Assembly: GCF_900112045.1 (NCBI RefSeq)
Contig: NZ_FOJW01000001.1
Coordinates: forward strand, 248,001 to 312,000
Length of the DNA stretch: 64,000 bases
Direction: 5' to 3'
Source of the DNA: Lentibacillus halodurans
Lineage (GTDB): Bacteria; Bacillota; Bacilli; Bacillales; Amphibacillaceae
Position numbers and translations under genes: made by a program. This document shows, piece after piece, positions 25,872 through 34,740 of this stretch. Each line of letters starts with the position of its first letter. Positions within the stretch are counted from its first letter, which is position 1. The notes under the pieces were generated by a model. It saw only the letters and a list, made by a program, of their open reading frames with translations. It made no database searches and was not told the DNA's origin.

Positions 25872-27152
25872 ATGGTAGCCGATAACGCAGCAGACTCTAC
25901 CAAAGAAAAAAGTGAAAGTACGGATGTGTTAACATCAACACGGACTGTTGTAAAAACTGCATTGGAGAAATTGGGTTACCCTGATGAAGTATTCGAGCTG
26001 TTAAAAGATCCTATGCGTATGATGACAGTAAGAATTCCTGTCCGGATGGATGATGGATCCATTAAAATCTTCACCGGATACCGTGCACAGCATAACGATG
26101 CCGTCGGACCTACAAAAGGCGGTGTCAGATTTCATCCAAACGTAACAGAAAAAGAAGTAAAAGCTTTGTCAATTTGGATGAGTTTAAAGGCAGGAATTGT
26201 TGATTTGCCATATGGCGGCGGTAAAGGCGGCATCATCTGTGATCCGCGTGAAATGTCATTCCGTGAACTGGAAGGACTCAGCAGAGGGTATGTGCGGGCA
26301 ATCAGCCAGATTGTAGGCCCAAATAAAGATATTCCGGCACCTGACGTATTCACGAATTCACAAATTATGGCTTGGATGATGGATGAATACAGCCGCATTG
26401 ATGAATTTAACAATCCGGGTTTCATTACAGGAAAGCCAATCGTTCTCGGAGGTTCACACGGTAGAGAGTCTGCAACTGCTAAAGGTGTAACAATATGCAT
26501 TAACGAAGCTGCGAAGAAAAAAGGTATTGATGTTAAAGGCGCAAGAGTGGTTGTCCAGGGCTTTGGGAATGCCGGAAGTTTCCTGGCAAAGTTCCTGCAT
26601 GATGCAGGTGCCAAAATAGTAGGCATTTCAGATGCATACGGAGCACTGCATGAACCTGATGGACTCGACATCGATTATTTACTTGACCGGAGAGACAGCT
26701 TCGGAACTGTGACAAAATTATTTAATAACACGATAGCGAATCAGGATTTACTTGAACTGGATTGCGATATTCTTGTTCCTGCAGCAGTTGAAAATCAAAT
26801 TACCAAACAGAATGCCCATGACATTAAAGCGAGTATCGTTGTTGAAGCTGCAAACGGCCCAACAACATTAGAGGCGACCAAAATATTGTCAGAACGCGGA
26901 ATTTTACTTGTACCCGATGTACTCGCATCATCAGGCGGTGTAACCGTATCTTATTTTGAATGGGTTCAAAATAATCAGGGTTTCTATTGGACGGCTGAAG
27001 AGATTGATGAAAAACTTCATGAAATTATAATAAAGTCGTTCAACAATATTTATAATACTGCTGAAACAAGACGTATTGACATGCGTCTGGCTGCATATAT
27101 GGCCGGTGTCCGCAAAATGGCCGAGGCAGCAAGATTCCGTGGCTGGGTGTAA
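25872..27152 (+). CDS. gudB: Glutamate dehydrogenase GudB (NAD-type, catabolic)
   Basis: 426 residues. It oxidises glutamate to 2-oxoglutarate and ammonium. The substrate domain has TKGGVRFHP and LPYGGGKGGI with active-site lysines; the nucleotide domain has VQGFGNAGSFLAKFLHDAG. The C-terminal RFRGWV end is typical. In B. subtilis 168 GudB is silenced by a 9-bp duplication that repeats VKA; here TEKEVKALSIWM (VKA at 96-98) is present once, so the enzyme should be active. RocG is the alternative name, but the ypbH-gudB-ypdA order favours GudB. Confidence 0.95.
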   Translation: MVADNAADSTKEKSESTDVLTSTRTVVKTALEKLGYPDEVFELLKDPMRMMTVRIPVRMDDGSIKIFTGYRAQHNDAVGPTKGGVRFHPNVTEKEVKALSIWMSLKAGIVDLPYGGGKGGIICDPREMSFRELEGLSRGYVRAISQIVGPNKDIPAPDVFTNSQIMAWMMDEYSRIDEFNNPGFITGKPIVLGGSHGRESATAKGVTICINEAAKKKGIDVKGARVVVQGFGNAGSFLAKFLHDAGAKIVGISDAYGALHEPDGLDIDYLLDRRDSFGTVTKLFNNTIANQDLLELDCDILVPAAVENQITKQNAHDIKASIVVEAANGPTTLEATKILSERGILLVPDVLASSGGVTVSYFEWVQNNQGFYWTAEEIDEKLHEIIIKSFNNIYNTAETRRIDMRLAAYMAGVRKMAEAARFRGWV

Positions 27153-27224
27153 AGCAAAGGACAGAATAAAAGGCCGAAATCGGGTAAAACCGGCATGACA
27201 ATAATCAAATCTAAATAAGTGACG

Positions 27225-27263
27225 AAAAAACTCTTATCATGTATAGTTGGGTAGGAGTTTTTT
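27225..27263. terminator. Terminator after gudB
   Basis: 12-bp stem starting with six A's and ending with six T's (27225-27236 with 27252-27263, one G-T pair) around a 15-base loop; symmetrical enough to work on either strand. Confidence 0.75.
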
Positions 27264-27295
27264 AGCGAATTACGTTATAAGGAAGTGCGTTACCG

Positions 27296-28273
27296 ATGCA
27301 AAAGGAAGATACAATCATTGTCGGAGGCGGGCCATGCGGCATGGCCTGTGCCATCGAGCTTCAGGAGTATGGCATAAACCCTTTAATTATTGAAAAAGAG
27401 AATATCGTTAATACGATCTACAATTTTCCGACTCACCAGACATTTTTCAGTTCCAGTGAGAAACTTGAAGTTGGCGGTGTTCCGTTTATAACAGAAAAGC
27501 AAAAGCCGGTCCGCAATCAGGCATTGGCTTATTACCGGGAAGTATCCAATCGAAAAAACTTACGGCTCAGCACATTTGAGAAGGTTGTTAAAATCAAACC
27601 TTCCGATAAAAATATGATTTGGGTTAAAACCGAAAATGAAAAAGGAATAAACCAAACATATTTAGCAGCAAACGTTATCATTGCCACCGGCTATTACGAT
27701 CAACCAAATAAAATGAATATTCCTGGTGAAGAACTGCCAAAGGTCATGCACTATTTTAAAGAAGCCCATCCATATTACAATAAAAATACAGTTGTGATCG
27801 GTGGAAAAAACTCTGCTGTAGATACAACACTTGAACTTCATAAAGCCGGGGCGAATATTACGGTATTATATCGTGGCGATCAGTATTCCAGAAGCATCAA
27901 ACCTTGGATATTACCGGAATTTGATTCACTTGTACGCAAAGAAATCGTCCAAATGGAATTTAATGCACATGTACAACAGATTACGACTGATAAAGTAATT
28001 TATACTGCTGGAAATGAGACAAAAGAAATAGAAAATGATTTTGTGTTTGCCATGACCGGATATAAACCGGATCATCAGTTTTTGACGGAGGCGGGTGTTG
28101 AGATAGATGAAACCACCGGTCGCCCGTATTTCGAGGAAACGATGGAAACGAATGTGTCTGGTATTTATGTAGCTGGCGTTGTTGCAGCAGGTTATAATAA
28201 CAATGAAATTTTTATTGAAAACGGCCGCTACCACAGCGGAATTATTGCCAAAGCCATTACATCAAAGGGATAA
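27296..28273 (+). CDS. ypdA: YpdA, FAD-dependent bacillithiol-disulfide reductase
   Basis: 325 residues (B. subtilis 324). N-terminal FAD dinucleotide fold IIVGGGPCGMACAIEL, with Cys14 in the GGGPCG loop that is characteristic of YpdA/Bdr, and a second NADPH fold VVIGGKNSAVDTTLEL near 165-180. C-terminal GIYVAGVVAAG closes the FAD site. The family reduces oxidised bacillithiol using NADPH. bshA, the first enzyme of bacillithiol synthesis, is at the end of the window. Thioredoxin reductase is excluded by the missing CxxC. Confidence 0.93.
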   Translation: MQKEDTIIVGGGPCGMACAIELQEYGINPLIIEKENIVNTIYNFPTHQTFFSSSEKLEVGGVPFITEKQKPVRNQALAYYREVSNRKNLRLSTFEKVVKIKPSDKNMIWVKTENEKGINQTYLAANVIIATGYYDQPNKMNIPGEELPKVMHYFKEAHPYYNKNTVVIGGKNSAVDTTLELHKAGANITVLYRGDQYSRSIKPWILPEFDSLVRKEIVQMEFNAHVQQITTDKVIYTAGNETKEIENDFVFAMTGYKPDHQFLTEAGVEIDETTGRPYFEETMETNVSGIYVAGVVAAGYNNNEIFIENGRYHSGIIAKAITSKG

Positions 28274-28301
28274 CAGCGGGGGACCAGGCTGTTATCCCTT
28301 T
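28264..28301. terminator. Bidirectional terminator between ypdA and ansA
   Basis: Perfect 13-bp stem AAAGGGATAACAG / CTGTTATCCCTTT with a 12-base loop, overlapping the ypdA stop. T-rich sequence follows on the plus strand and A/T on the other, so it can end both convergent genes. Confidence 0.85.
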
Positions 28302-28338
28302 ATTTTTCTGACAATGCCCATTCGTTTTGAATACCTAA

Positions 28339-29310
28339 TTAATCATCTTTCTCGAACATTCCTTTTAATTTGTCCGCGTCTGTTGTCGTTTCCAGTGTAA
28401 TTAACAGCTTAAGCCGGGCTTTGGGACCTGTTAACCCGTTGGCGAAAATAACACCCATTTCTTTAAGGTGTTTACCGCCGCCGTCATAACCATATGTCGG
28501 CTGCACAATGCCCTGGTAACATCTTGATACCAATATGACCGGTATAAGATCATGTATGAACTGATTTAATGATGTCAGCGTATTTTTGGGTAAATTACCC
28601 TGTCCCAGCCCTTCGATGACAAGCCCATCCGGTTTTGCTTGGTATAAGGCATGCAGCATTTCCCCATTCATACCGGCATATGCTTTTAACAAAAATACAT
28701 TTTTATTGATATTATTGGTCGGATAGGTCATTCTTGATAAAATCGTATGATGAAAAATGATCGATTCTTTGGTGACAATACCAATCGGCCCGTACTGTGG
28801 ACTTTGAAATGTTGCCACATTACTGGTTGATGTTTTCGTTACATTTCTTGCAGTATGGATTTCATCATTCATGACAACCAATACGCCTTTATTCCGGGCT
28901 TCGTCACTGATTGCCGTTCTCAGCGAGCTGATCAGGTTATAAAGTGCATCTGAGCCAATTTCATTCGTTGATCGCATGGCACCCGTAATAATAACAGGCT
29001 TGTTCGTTTCTAAAACCAGATCCAGAAAATATGCCGTCTCTTCAAGTGTATCTGTTCCATGTGTAATGACAAATCCGTCATAGTCAGCAGCCAGCTCGCC
29101 AATTTTATTCGCCAGCTGCAGCATGTGCTGTGGCGTGATTTGGGGTGATGGCACCGAGAAGGGGATGATCTCATCAACATGAGCAGGAAAATCTAACTGA
29201 TGAGACAAATCTGTCAAAGGATGCTGATTTGTTGTTGTGACTTCCCCAGTGTTTTTATTTTCCAGCATTGATATTGTCCCGCCTGTATGAATAATGAGGA
29301 TATCTTTCAA
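28339..29310 (-). CDS. ansA: L-asparaginase AnsA (type I)
   Basis: 323 residues (B. subtilis 329) from a TTG at 29310, which follows GAAAGGTGATT; the frame is open to 29397 but that part would overlap prsW. Catalytic motifs: HTGGTISM with Thr12, and THGTDTLEETA with Thr86-Asp87. No signal peptide, so a cytosolic enzyme hydrolysing asparagine to aspartate and ammonia. It is divergent from prsW and stands alone, as no ansB follows. Confidence 0.92.
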   Translation of the reverse strand: MKDILIIHTGGTISMLENKNTGEVTTTNQHPLTDLSHQLDFPAHVDEIIPFSVPSPQITPQHMLQLANKIGELAADYDGFVITHGTDTLEETAYFLDLVLETNKPVIITGAMRSTNEIGSDALYNLISSLRTAISDEARNKGVLVVMNDEIHTARNVTKTSTSNVATFQSPQYGPIGIVTKESIIFHHTILSRMTYPTNNINKNVFLLKAYAGMNGEMLHALYQAKPDGLVIEGLGQGNLPKNTLTSLNQFIHDLIPVILVSRCYQGIVQPTYGYDGGGKHLKEMGVIFANGLTGPKARLKLLITLETTTDADKLKGMFEKDD

Positions 29311-29395
29311 AGCAATCACCTTTCTTCTATATTTATTTTCATTTGCTTGGCTGCATGATATGATAAATACAACATTACTGGGAAGAGGTTCTGCC

Positions 29396-30073
29396 ATGCT
29401 CGCGCTTTTTTCAGCAGGAATTGCGCCTGCTTTTGCATTGATGGCTTTTTTTTATTTAAAAGATCGGTTTACCGAACCATTGTCATTAATGGTCAAAACG
29501 TTTCTGTTTGGTGCTCTGCTTGTGTTTCCAATCATGTTTATTCAATATGGGTTTACGGCTGAAAATTTGAGTACCAGCAGCTTTGTTCAATCCTTTTTGC
29601 TGTCAGGCTTACTTGAAGAATTCTTTAAATGGTTCATTTTTATGTACGTGATTTTCCATCACACCGATTTTGATGCCCATTATGACGGGATTGTCTACGC
29701 TGTTTCCATCAGTCTGGGATTTGCGTCGGTGGAAAATATTTTATATTTAATGACCAATGGCATTGAATATGCTTTTACACGAGCGTTATTCCCGGTATCT
29801 TCACATGCACTATTTGGTGTAATGATGGGATATCATTTCGGGAAAGCCAAAATGAATCAAACACATCAAAAATGGAATATTTTGTTGGCCCTATCAGTGC
29901 CATTTCTATTGCATGGTACCTATAATTATATACTTAAAACGGTAACGAGTGATTGGTTAGTATTACTCATTCCTTTTATGACCGGTCTCTGGTTCGTTGC
30001 TTTACATCGCATGAAAACCGCTAATCAAAATGTTATTTACAGTAGACATGAGCAACAGAAAAAGCAGGCATAA
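29396..30073 (+). CDS. prsW: Intramembrane protease PrsW
   Basis: 225 residues from the ATG at 29396 (GGGAAGAGG upstream), against 218 in B. subtilis. Seven or eight membrane helices. Conserved residues include the LLEEFFKWF glutamate pair (74-75), HYDGIVYA, FASVENILYL and the late LLHGTYNY histidine. PrsW is a glutamic-type membrane protease that makes the site-1 cut in the anti-sigma factor RsiW in response to antimicrobial peptides. The rsiW-sigW pair is not in this window. It precedes sleB, as in B. subtilis. Confidence 0.95.
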   Translation: MLALFSAGIAPAFALMAFFYLKDRFTEPLSLMVKTFLFGALLVFPIMFIQYGFTAENLSTSSFVQSFLLSGLLEEFFKWFIFMYVIFHHTDFDAHYDGIVYAVSISLGFASVENILYLMTNGIEYAFTRALFPVSSHALFGVMMGYHFGKAKMNQTHQKWNILLALSVPFLLHGTYNYILKTVTSDWLVLLIPFMTGLWFVALHRMKTANQNVIYSRHEQQKKQA

Positions 30074-30106
30074 CATCCTTTGTATCAAACAGATGCAAAG
30101 GATGTT
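30072..30106 (+). terminator. Hairpin terminator after prsW
   Basis: 11-bp stem AACATCCTTTG / CAAAGGATGTT, 13-base loop, followed by CTATTAT; the T-run is weak. Confidence 0.6.
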
Positions 30107-30264
30107 CTATTATAACGTCAAATTAAAATTTATAGGCTGCCTTATAGGAGAGATAAAGACTTTCTCCTAGACAAGTTTTCCGTATAAATATTACAGATGA
30201 ATAAAAAGGCTATTTCGTAAAAAAATAGGTGCAACATGATAATGCATGAGCAGGAGGAAACGAC

Positions 30265-31140
30265 ATGACCAATAAAAAAATGTACCTATTTATCATTATA
30301 GGTTTTTTGGCGATAGGACTGCAAACGACACATTCTGCGAAACCAGTAAATGCTTTTACGGAACAAGTCATTCAGCATGGGGCAGTTGGAGAGGATGTTA
30401 TTGAACTTCAGGCGAGATTGCAATATCTCGGATTTTACAATGGCGATATAGATGGTGTCTTCGGCTGGAGTACGTATTGGGCATTACGTAATTTCCAATA
30501 TGAATTCGGAATTGAAATTGATGGTCTTGCCGGGTCAGAAACGAAAGAAAAATTAGCTGCAGCGAGCGAATTTAACAGGGAGTTTGTCAAAAATCAAATA
30601 AGACAGGGAAATGATTTTACACATTATGGCGGCGTTGATAATGAAAAACAGTCCGAATCAAGCCCCGATAACAACAACGACGCGAATAATAACAATGCTA
30701 ACAACAACAATAATAATACCGCTAACGACAATGCTGACGATAATGCCGGTGCCGAAGCTACAGCTGTTAATGTACCCCAGGGATATTCGCAAAATGATAT
30801 TCAGTTAATGGCGAATGCTGTAAACGGCGAGGCAAGAGGAGAACCGTATGTGGGACAAGTTGCAGTGGCAGCTGTCATTTTAAACCGGGTTGAAAGCTCA
30901 ACATTTCCCAATTCCGTTTCCGGGGTGATTTTTGAGCCAAGAGCCTTTACGGCAGTAGCTGACGGACAAATTTGGCTTACACCAGATGAGACATCCAGAG
31001 AAGCAGTACTCGATGCAATCAATGGATGGGATCCATCCGGAAATGCTCAATATTATTTTAACCCGAATACGGCAACATCAGATTGGATCTGGTCCAGGCC
31101 ACAAATTAAAAAAATCGGAAAACATATATTTGCTAAATAG
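30265..31140 (+). CDS. sleB: Spore cortex-lytic enzyme SleB
   Basis: 291 residues: signal peptide (about 1-30), a peptidoglycan-binding domain (about 38-95, with DVIELQARLQYLGFYNGDID), a very Asn/Asp-rich linker (133-163), and the cell-wall hydrolase domain (about 175-291) with NAVNGEARGEPYVGQVAVAA, where Glu189 is the catalytic acid, and AQYYFNP near the end. SleB is a lytic transglycosylase that breaks muramic-lactam cortex during germination. The poly-Asn linker is longer than usual. AGGAGG precedes the ATG, and ypeB follows after 16 bases. Confidence 0.95.
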   Translation: MTNKKMYLFIIIGFLAIGLQTTHSAKPVNAFTEQVIQHGAVGEDVIELQARLQYLGFYNGDIDGVFGWSTYWALRNFQYEFGIEIDGLAGSETKEKLAAASEFNREFVKNQIRQGNDFTHYGGVDNEKQSESSPDNNNDANNNNANNNNNNTANDNADDNAGAEATAVNVPQGYSQNDIQLMANAVNGEARGEPYVGQVAVAAVILNRVESSTFPNSVSGVIFEPRAFTAVADGQIWLTPDETSREAVLDAINGWDPSGNAQYYFNPNTATSDWIWSRPQIKKIGKHIFAK

Positions 31141-31156
31141 AAAGGAGTGATGAAGG

Positions 31157-32500
31157 ATGCTACGATGGATTTTAATTGGCGTACTTACGTTAGGAATTGC
31201 CGGTGTTGGCTTTTGGGGTTACCAAGAGCATCAGGAGAAGAATGCTGTGTTAATACAAGCTGAGAACAATTATCAACGCGCGTTTCATGAACTTTCTTAC
31301 CATATGGACTTGCTGCATGATAAAATTGGGACAGCATTGGCTATGAACTCAAAAGAACGACTTTCTCCGCAGATGGTTGAAATATGGCGACTTACATCAG
31401 AGGCTATTTCCGATGTTGGACAACTCCCACTGTCATTAATGCCGTTTAACAAAACAGAAGAGTTCCTTGCAAATATAGGTGATTTTACCTATCAGACGTC
31501 CGTAAGGGATTTGCAGGAGGAGCCGCTGAATGACAAAGAGGTAAATACACTGCAAAATTTGTATGAACAGTCCGGTGAGTTGAAAGATGAGTTAAGACAA
31601 GTACAGCATACTGTATTGGATGAAAATTTACGGTGGATGGATGTACAATTAGCTTTGGCTACGCAGGATGAACAATCGGATAATACCATTGTTGATGGTT
31701 TTGAAACCGTTGAAAAGAAAGTAAAGGGGTATGCTGAAAGTAACACAGACTCTGCACTCACAGGAACATCTTCAGAAGAACATGAGTACCAGAACCTGAC
31801 TGGTGAAACGATAAATCAGGAAGAGGCAGTAAAAAGAGGTCAGGAGTTATTCAATGTAGAGAACGCGAATAACCTAAATGTTACCGAAAGTGGGAAGGGA
31901 GCGGATGTACCGATTTACAGCATCTCCTATCAAAATGGTAATAAAAATGGTTATCTTGATATTACGAAACAGGGAGGACATCCGCTCACACTGCTGGTTA
32001 ACCGTGATGTCCAGGAACAAGGTATCAGTCTGAACGAAGGGCTCGAAAAGGCCAAAGACTACCTGGAACAATATAACTTTGAAGATATGGACGTTTTTAC
32101 AAGCAATCAGTTTGACAATGTCGGTGTTTACTCGTTTCTTTATAATCAGGATGATGTACGGATCTATTCCGATGCAATTGAGCTGAAAGTAGCATTGGAT
32201 GATGGTGAACTGCTTGGACTGACTGCGAGAAATTACTTTATGAACCATAAAGAGCGGGACATTCCAGAACCAGAGCTCTCCATTGAAGAAGCAAAAGAAG
32301 AAGTAAATCCCGAGGTACAAATCAACGAAGAACATATGGCGGTTATAGACAATGATATCGGTGAAGAAGTATTCGTGTATGAATTTCTTGGTGTGCTTGA
32401 TAATGAGACGTACCGGATATTTATCAATGCAATGGATGGAACTGAAGAAAAAGTGGAAAAACTTGATGGCACTGAAATTAATTACGCATCCATTTCTTAG
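31157..32500 (+). CDS. ypeB: Germination protein YpeB
   Basis: 447 residues (B. subtilis 450). An N-terminal membrane segment (about 3-22) leads to a helical extracytoplasmic domain (about 30-200) and three PepSY-like repeats in the C-terminal half, recognisable from GETINQEEAVKRGQELF, SLNEGLEKAKDYLEQY and SIEEAKEEVNPEV. YpeB is made with SleB and each is needed for the other to be stable in the dormant spore. The sleB-ypeB pairing and a terminator directly at the ypeB stop define the operon. Confidence 0.96.
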   Translation: MLRWILIGVLTLGIAGVGFWGYQEHQEKNAVLIQAENNYQRAFHELSYHMDLLHDKIGTALAMNSKERLSPQMVEIWRLTSEAISDVGQLPLSLMPFNKTEEFLANIGDFTYQTSVRDLQEEPLNDKEVNTLQNLYEQSGELKDELRQVQHTVLDENLRWMDVQLALATQDEQSDNTIVDGFETVEKKVKGYAESNTDSALTGTSSEEHEYQNLTGETINQEEAVKRGQELFNVENANNLNVTESGKGADVPIYSISYQNGNKNGYLDITKQGGHPLTLLVNRDVQEQGISLNEGLEKAKDYLEQYNFEDMDVFTSNQFDNVGVYSFLYNQDDVRIYSDAIELKVALDDGELLGLTARNYFMNHKERDIPEPELSIEEAKEEVNPEVQINEEHMAVIDNDIGEEVFVYEFLGVLDNETYRIFINAMDGTEEKVEKLDGTEINYASIS

Positions 32501-32527
32501 GGAAAGATTTAAGTCTTTCCCTTTTTT
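32500..32527 (+). terminator. Terminator of sleB-ypeB
   Basis: 8-bp stem GGGAAAGA / TCTTTCCC, 6-base loop, then six T's, starting at the last base of ypeB. Confidence 0.85.
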
Positions 32528-32578
32528 GACTTTTTTGTAATAATAGGTATAAAGGCTTAATTAGGGAGGGGGGTTTTT

Positions 32579-33226
32579 ATGAAAATAGGCACCGCACTTA
32601 CAATGGAAATAAACAACTCTGAAACAGGAGAAATCAGCAAATATCGAAGCAGCGTAATTGAAAAAACTGCACATCATTTATTGATTGATCTTCCAATTGA
32701 TGATAAAACGAATAAAACAGTATTTTTACCGGAAGGAACGCATATGAAAATCACTTATATTGGAACAGATCAGACTGTTTATATGTTTCATACGGAAATA
32801 GCTGCAAGGGTTAAGGAAAACATACCGGCACTGGCCATTACCTTCCCGGAAAAAGAAGCGATCAGCACGATACAACGGCGCCAGTTTGTCCGGATCGATA
32901 CGGCTGTCGATGTTGCAGTCCATCGTGCAAAAGATTCATTTACGACAGTGACAGCGGATATAAGCGGTGGTGGTATATCCGTTATTTTACCTGAATCTCA
33001 TCCAATTGATATAAGCGAAAGACTGGATATATGGATCGTGCTGCAGATGCATTCAGGAGATTTTCAATATATACATGCAATAGCAGAAGTGATCCGTGTT
33101 GATGATGATAACGGTGTCAGCAAAGCATCCTTGAAGTTTGTATCAATCAATGAAAGTGAACAGCAATTGATCATTCGTTACTGTTTTGAGAAACAGCTGG
33201 AATCAAGAAAAAAGGAATTATCATAG
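32579..33226 (+). CDS. motI: MotI/YpfA, PilZ-domain c-di-GMP receptor
   Basis: 215 residues. An N-terminal YcgR-type domain (1-95) precedes a PilZ domain (about 98-210) with the c-di-GMP motifs RRQFVRI (RxxxR) and ADISGGGI (D/N-x-S-x-x-G). In B. subtilis the homologue, when loaded with c-di-GMP, binds MotA and stops flagellar rotation. It sits after sleB-ypeB and before cmk, the ypfA position. Start ATG follows GGAGGGGG. Confidence 0.9.
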   Translation: MKIGTALTMEINNSETGEISKYRSSVIEKTAHHLLIDLPIDDKTNKTVFLPEGTHMKITYIGTDQTVYMFHTEIAARVKENIPALAITFPEKEAISTIQRRQFVRIDTAVDVAVHRAKDSFTTVTADISGGGISVILPESHPIDISERLDIWIVLQMHSGDFQYIHAIAEVIRVDDDNGVSKASLKFVSINESEQQLIIRYCFEKQLESRKKELS

Positions 33227-33300
33227 GGATTGGATTTTGAAATCAGTAGAACTTTTTTAAGCATGTATGTTATTATTTTAAATAAGGGATTACATAGATA

Positions 33301-33325
33301 AAACTTGGCACAGGCCAAGTTTTTA
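33301..33325 (+). terminator. Terminator between motI and cmk
   Basis: Perfect 9-bp stem AAACTTGGC / GCCAAGTTT with a 4-base ACAG loop, ending in five T's; 75 bases after motI. Confidence 0.85.
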
Positions 33326-33359
33326 CTGTTCAAATGAGTGGAATGTATGAGAGGAATGA

Positions 33360-34061
33360 ATGACAGCAATGAAACAAGAGCAAATAGCGATAGCAATCGA
33401 TGGTCCCGCAGCAGCCGGGAAAAGTACTGTTTCCAAAATGGTCGCAAAGGAACTTTCATTTATTTATATTGATACTGGAGCAATGTATCGGGCGTTCACA
33501 TACAAAGCACTCCGCGATCAAATTTCTTTGGAGGATGAACAGAAACTTTCCGAACTGTTGGCTGATACAAACATAGAACTTGAGCAGGGAAAGAATCAGC
33601 AGCATGTTCTGGTTGATGGTGAGGATGTTACACATGATATTCGCTCTGAAGAAGTGACGAATCATGTATCCTATACAGCTAAACACCCGAATGTACGCCG
33701 GGAAATGGTCAAACGCCAACGTGGCCTTGCGCAAAAACGCTGTGTTGTCATGGATGGAAGGGATATTGGAACACATGTTATCCCTAATGCAGAAGTCAAG
33801 ATATTTTTAAAGGCATCTGTAGAGGAACGTGCAAGACGCAGGTATGAAGAAAATCTTCAAAAAGGATTTTCCACTGATTTCGAGAAATTGAAACAGGAAA
33901 TTGAACAAAGAGACCGGATTGACTCAAAACGTGAGATTGCTCCATTAATCAAAGCGGATGATGCAATTGAACTGGATACAACTGATTTATCAATTGATGA
34001 GGTTGCAGCATCCATCCTGAACGAGGTCAAAAAGGTACTGGCTGATAAAGGGGAAAAATAA
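33360..34061 (+). CDS. cmk: Cytidylate kinase
   Basis: 233 residues (B. subtilis 224). P-loop GPAAAGKS at 15-22, then the CMP-binding stretch [31 protein letters not shown], and the lid [13 protein letters not shown]. It phosphorylates CMP and dCMP. The ATG at 33360 follows AGAGGAATGA; plsC starts on the last base of its stop codon, so cmk-plsC are coupled. Confidence 0.97.
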   Translation: MTAMKQEQIAIAIDGPAAAGKSTVSKMVAKELSFIYIDTGAMYRAFTYKALRDQISLEDEQKLSELLADTNIELEQGKNQQHVLVDGEDVTHDIRSEEVTNHVSYTAKHPNVRREMVKRQRGLAQKRCVVMDGRDIGTHVIPNAEVKIFLKASVEERARRRYEENLQKGFSTDFEKLKQEIEQRDRIDSKREIAPLIKADDAIELDTTDLSIDEVAASILNEVKKVLADKGEK

Positions 34062-34666
34062 TGAATCTTTACAAAATAGCTAAAACGGTAGTGTCATTCA
34101 TAGTTTATCCGCTGTACCGTATCAGGGTAATCGGGAAGAAAAATGTTCCGAAAACCGGCCCGGTCATCATTTGTTCAAATCACATTTCCAATCTCGATCC
34201 TCCTGTAGTTGGGATTACATCACCTAGAGATATTTATTTTATGGCAAAAGGGGAATTGTTTGAAAAGCCTTTTTTGGGCAAACTACTGACAGGTATTCAT
34301 GCATTTCCGGTTAAAAGAGGAATGGGAGACCGGAATGCATTGCGTAAAGGATTAAAAATTCTTGAAAATGGAAATACGTTAGGTCTGTTTCCGGAAGGGT
34401 CTAGAAGTAAAACAGGCGAGCTTGGAGAACCGCTGGCCGGCGCTGGTTTTTTTGCATTGCGATCCAATGCGGCAATTGTGCCATGCGCCATTATCGGCCC
34501 ATACAAACCGGGCAAAAAACTGACCGTGATTTATGGTGAGCCAATGAATATGGAAGCTTATCGCGCTGCGAAAAAATCAGCTAAAGAAACAGCAGAAGCG
34601 ATTATGACGGAAATTAAAATTTTGATGGATCATTATCATTCTCAACATGCATCGCTTGACAAATAA
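34061..34666 (+). CDS. plsC: 1-acyl-sn-glycerol-3-phosphate acyltransferase
   Basis: 201 residues. Acyltransferase motifs: NHISNLD (H41-x4-D46), a GRGMGDRN-like substrate motif at FPVKRGMGDRNALRKG, and FPEGSRSKTG (110-119). It acylates lysophosphatidic acid to phosphatidic acid at the membrane. One hydrophobic stretch lies near the N-terminus. In many bacilli a plsC paralogue lies between cmk and the S1-domain gene, as here, although in B. subtilis plsC is elsewhere. Confidence 0.93.
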   Translation: MNLYKIAKTVVSFIVYPLYRIRVIGKKNVPKTGPVIICSNHISNLDPPVVGITSPRDIYFMAKGELFEKPFLGKLLTGIHAFPVKRGMGDRNALRKGLKILENGNTLGLFPEGSRSKTGELGEPLAGAGFFALRSNAAIVPCAIIGPYKPGKKLTVIYGEPMNMEAYRAAKKSAKETAEAIMTEIKILMDHYHSQHASLDK

Positions 34667-34740
34667 TTATAAATATTAGAAGTTATAAAAAAGGCAATTT
34701 TCATTTTCTGTTGTTATGTATTTTAAGGAGGGCTAATGGT

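Noticed and set aside
30197-30230. Sigma-G promoter for sleB
   Set aside because: TGAATA is present at a suitable distance, but the matching -10 reads AAAAATA, too far from CATAnTA to support.
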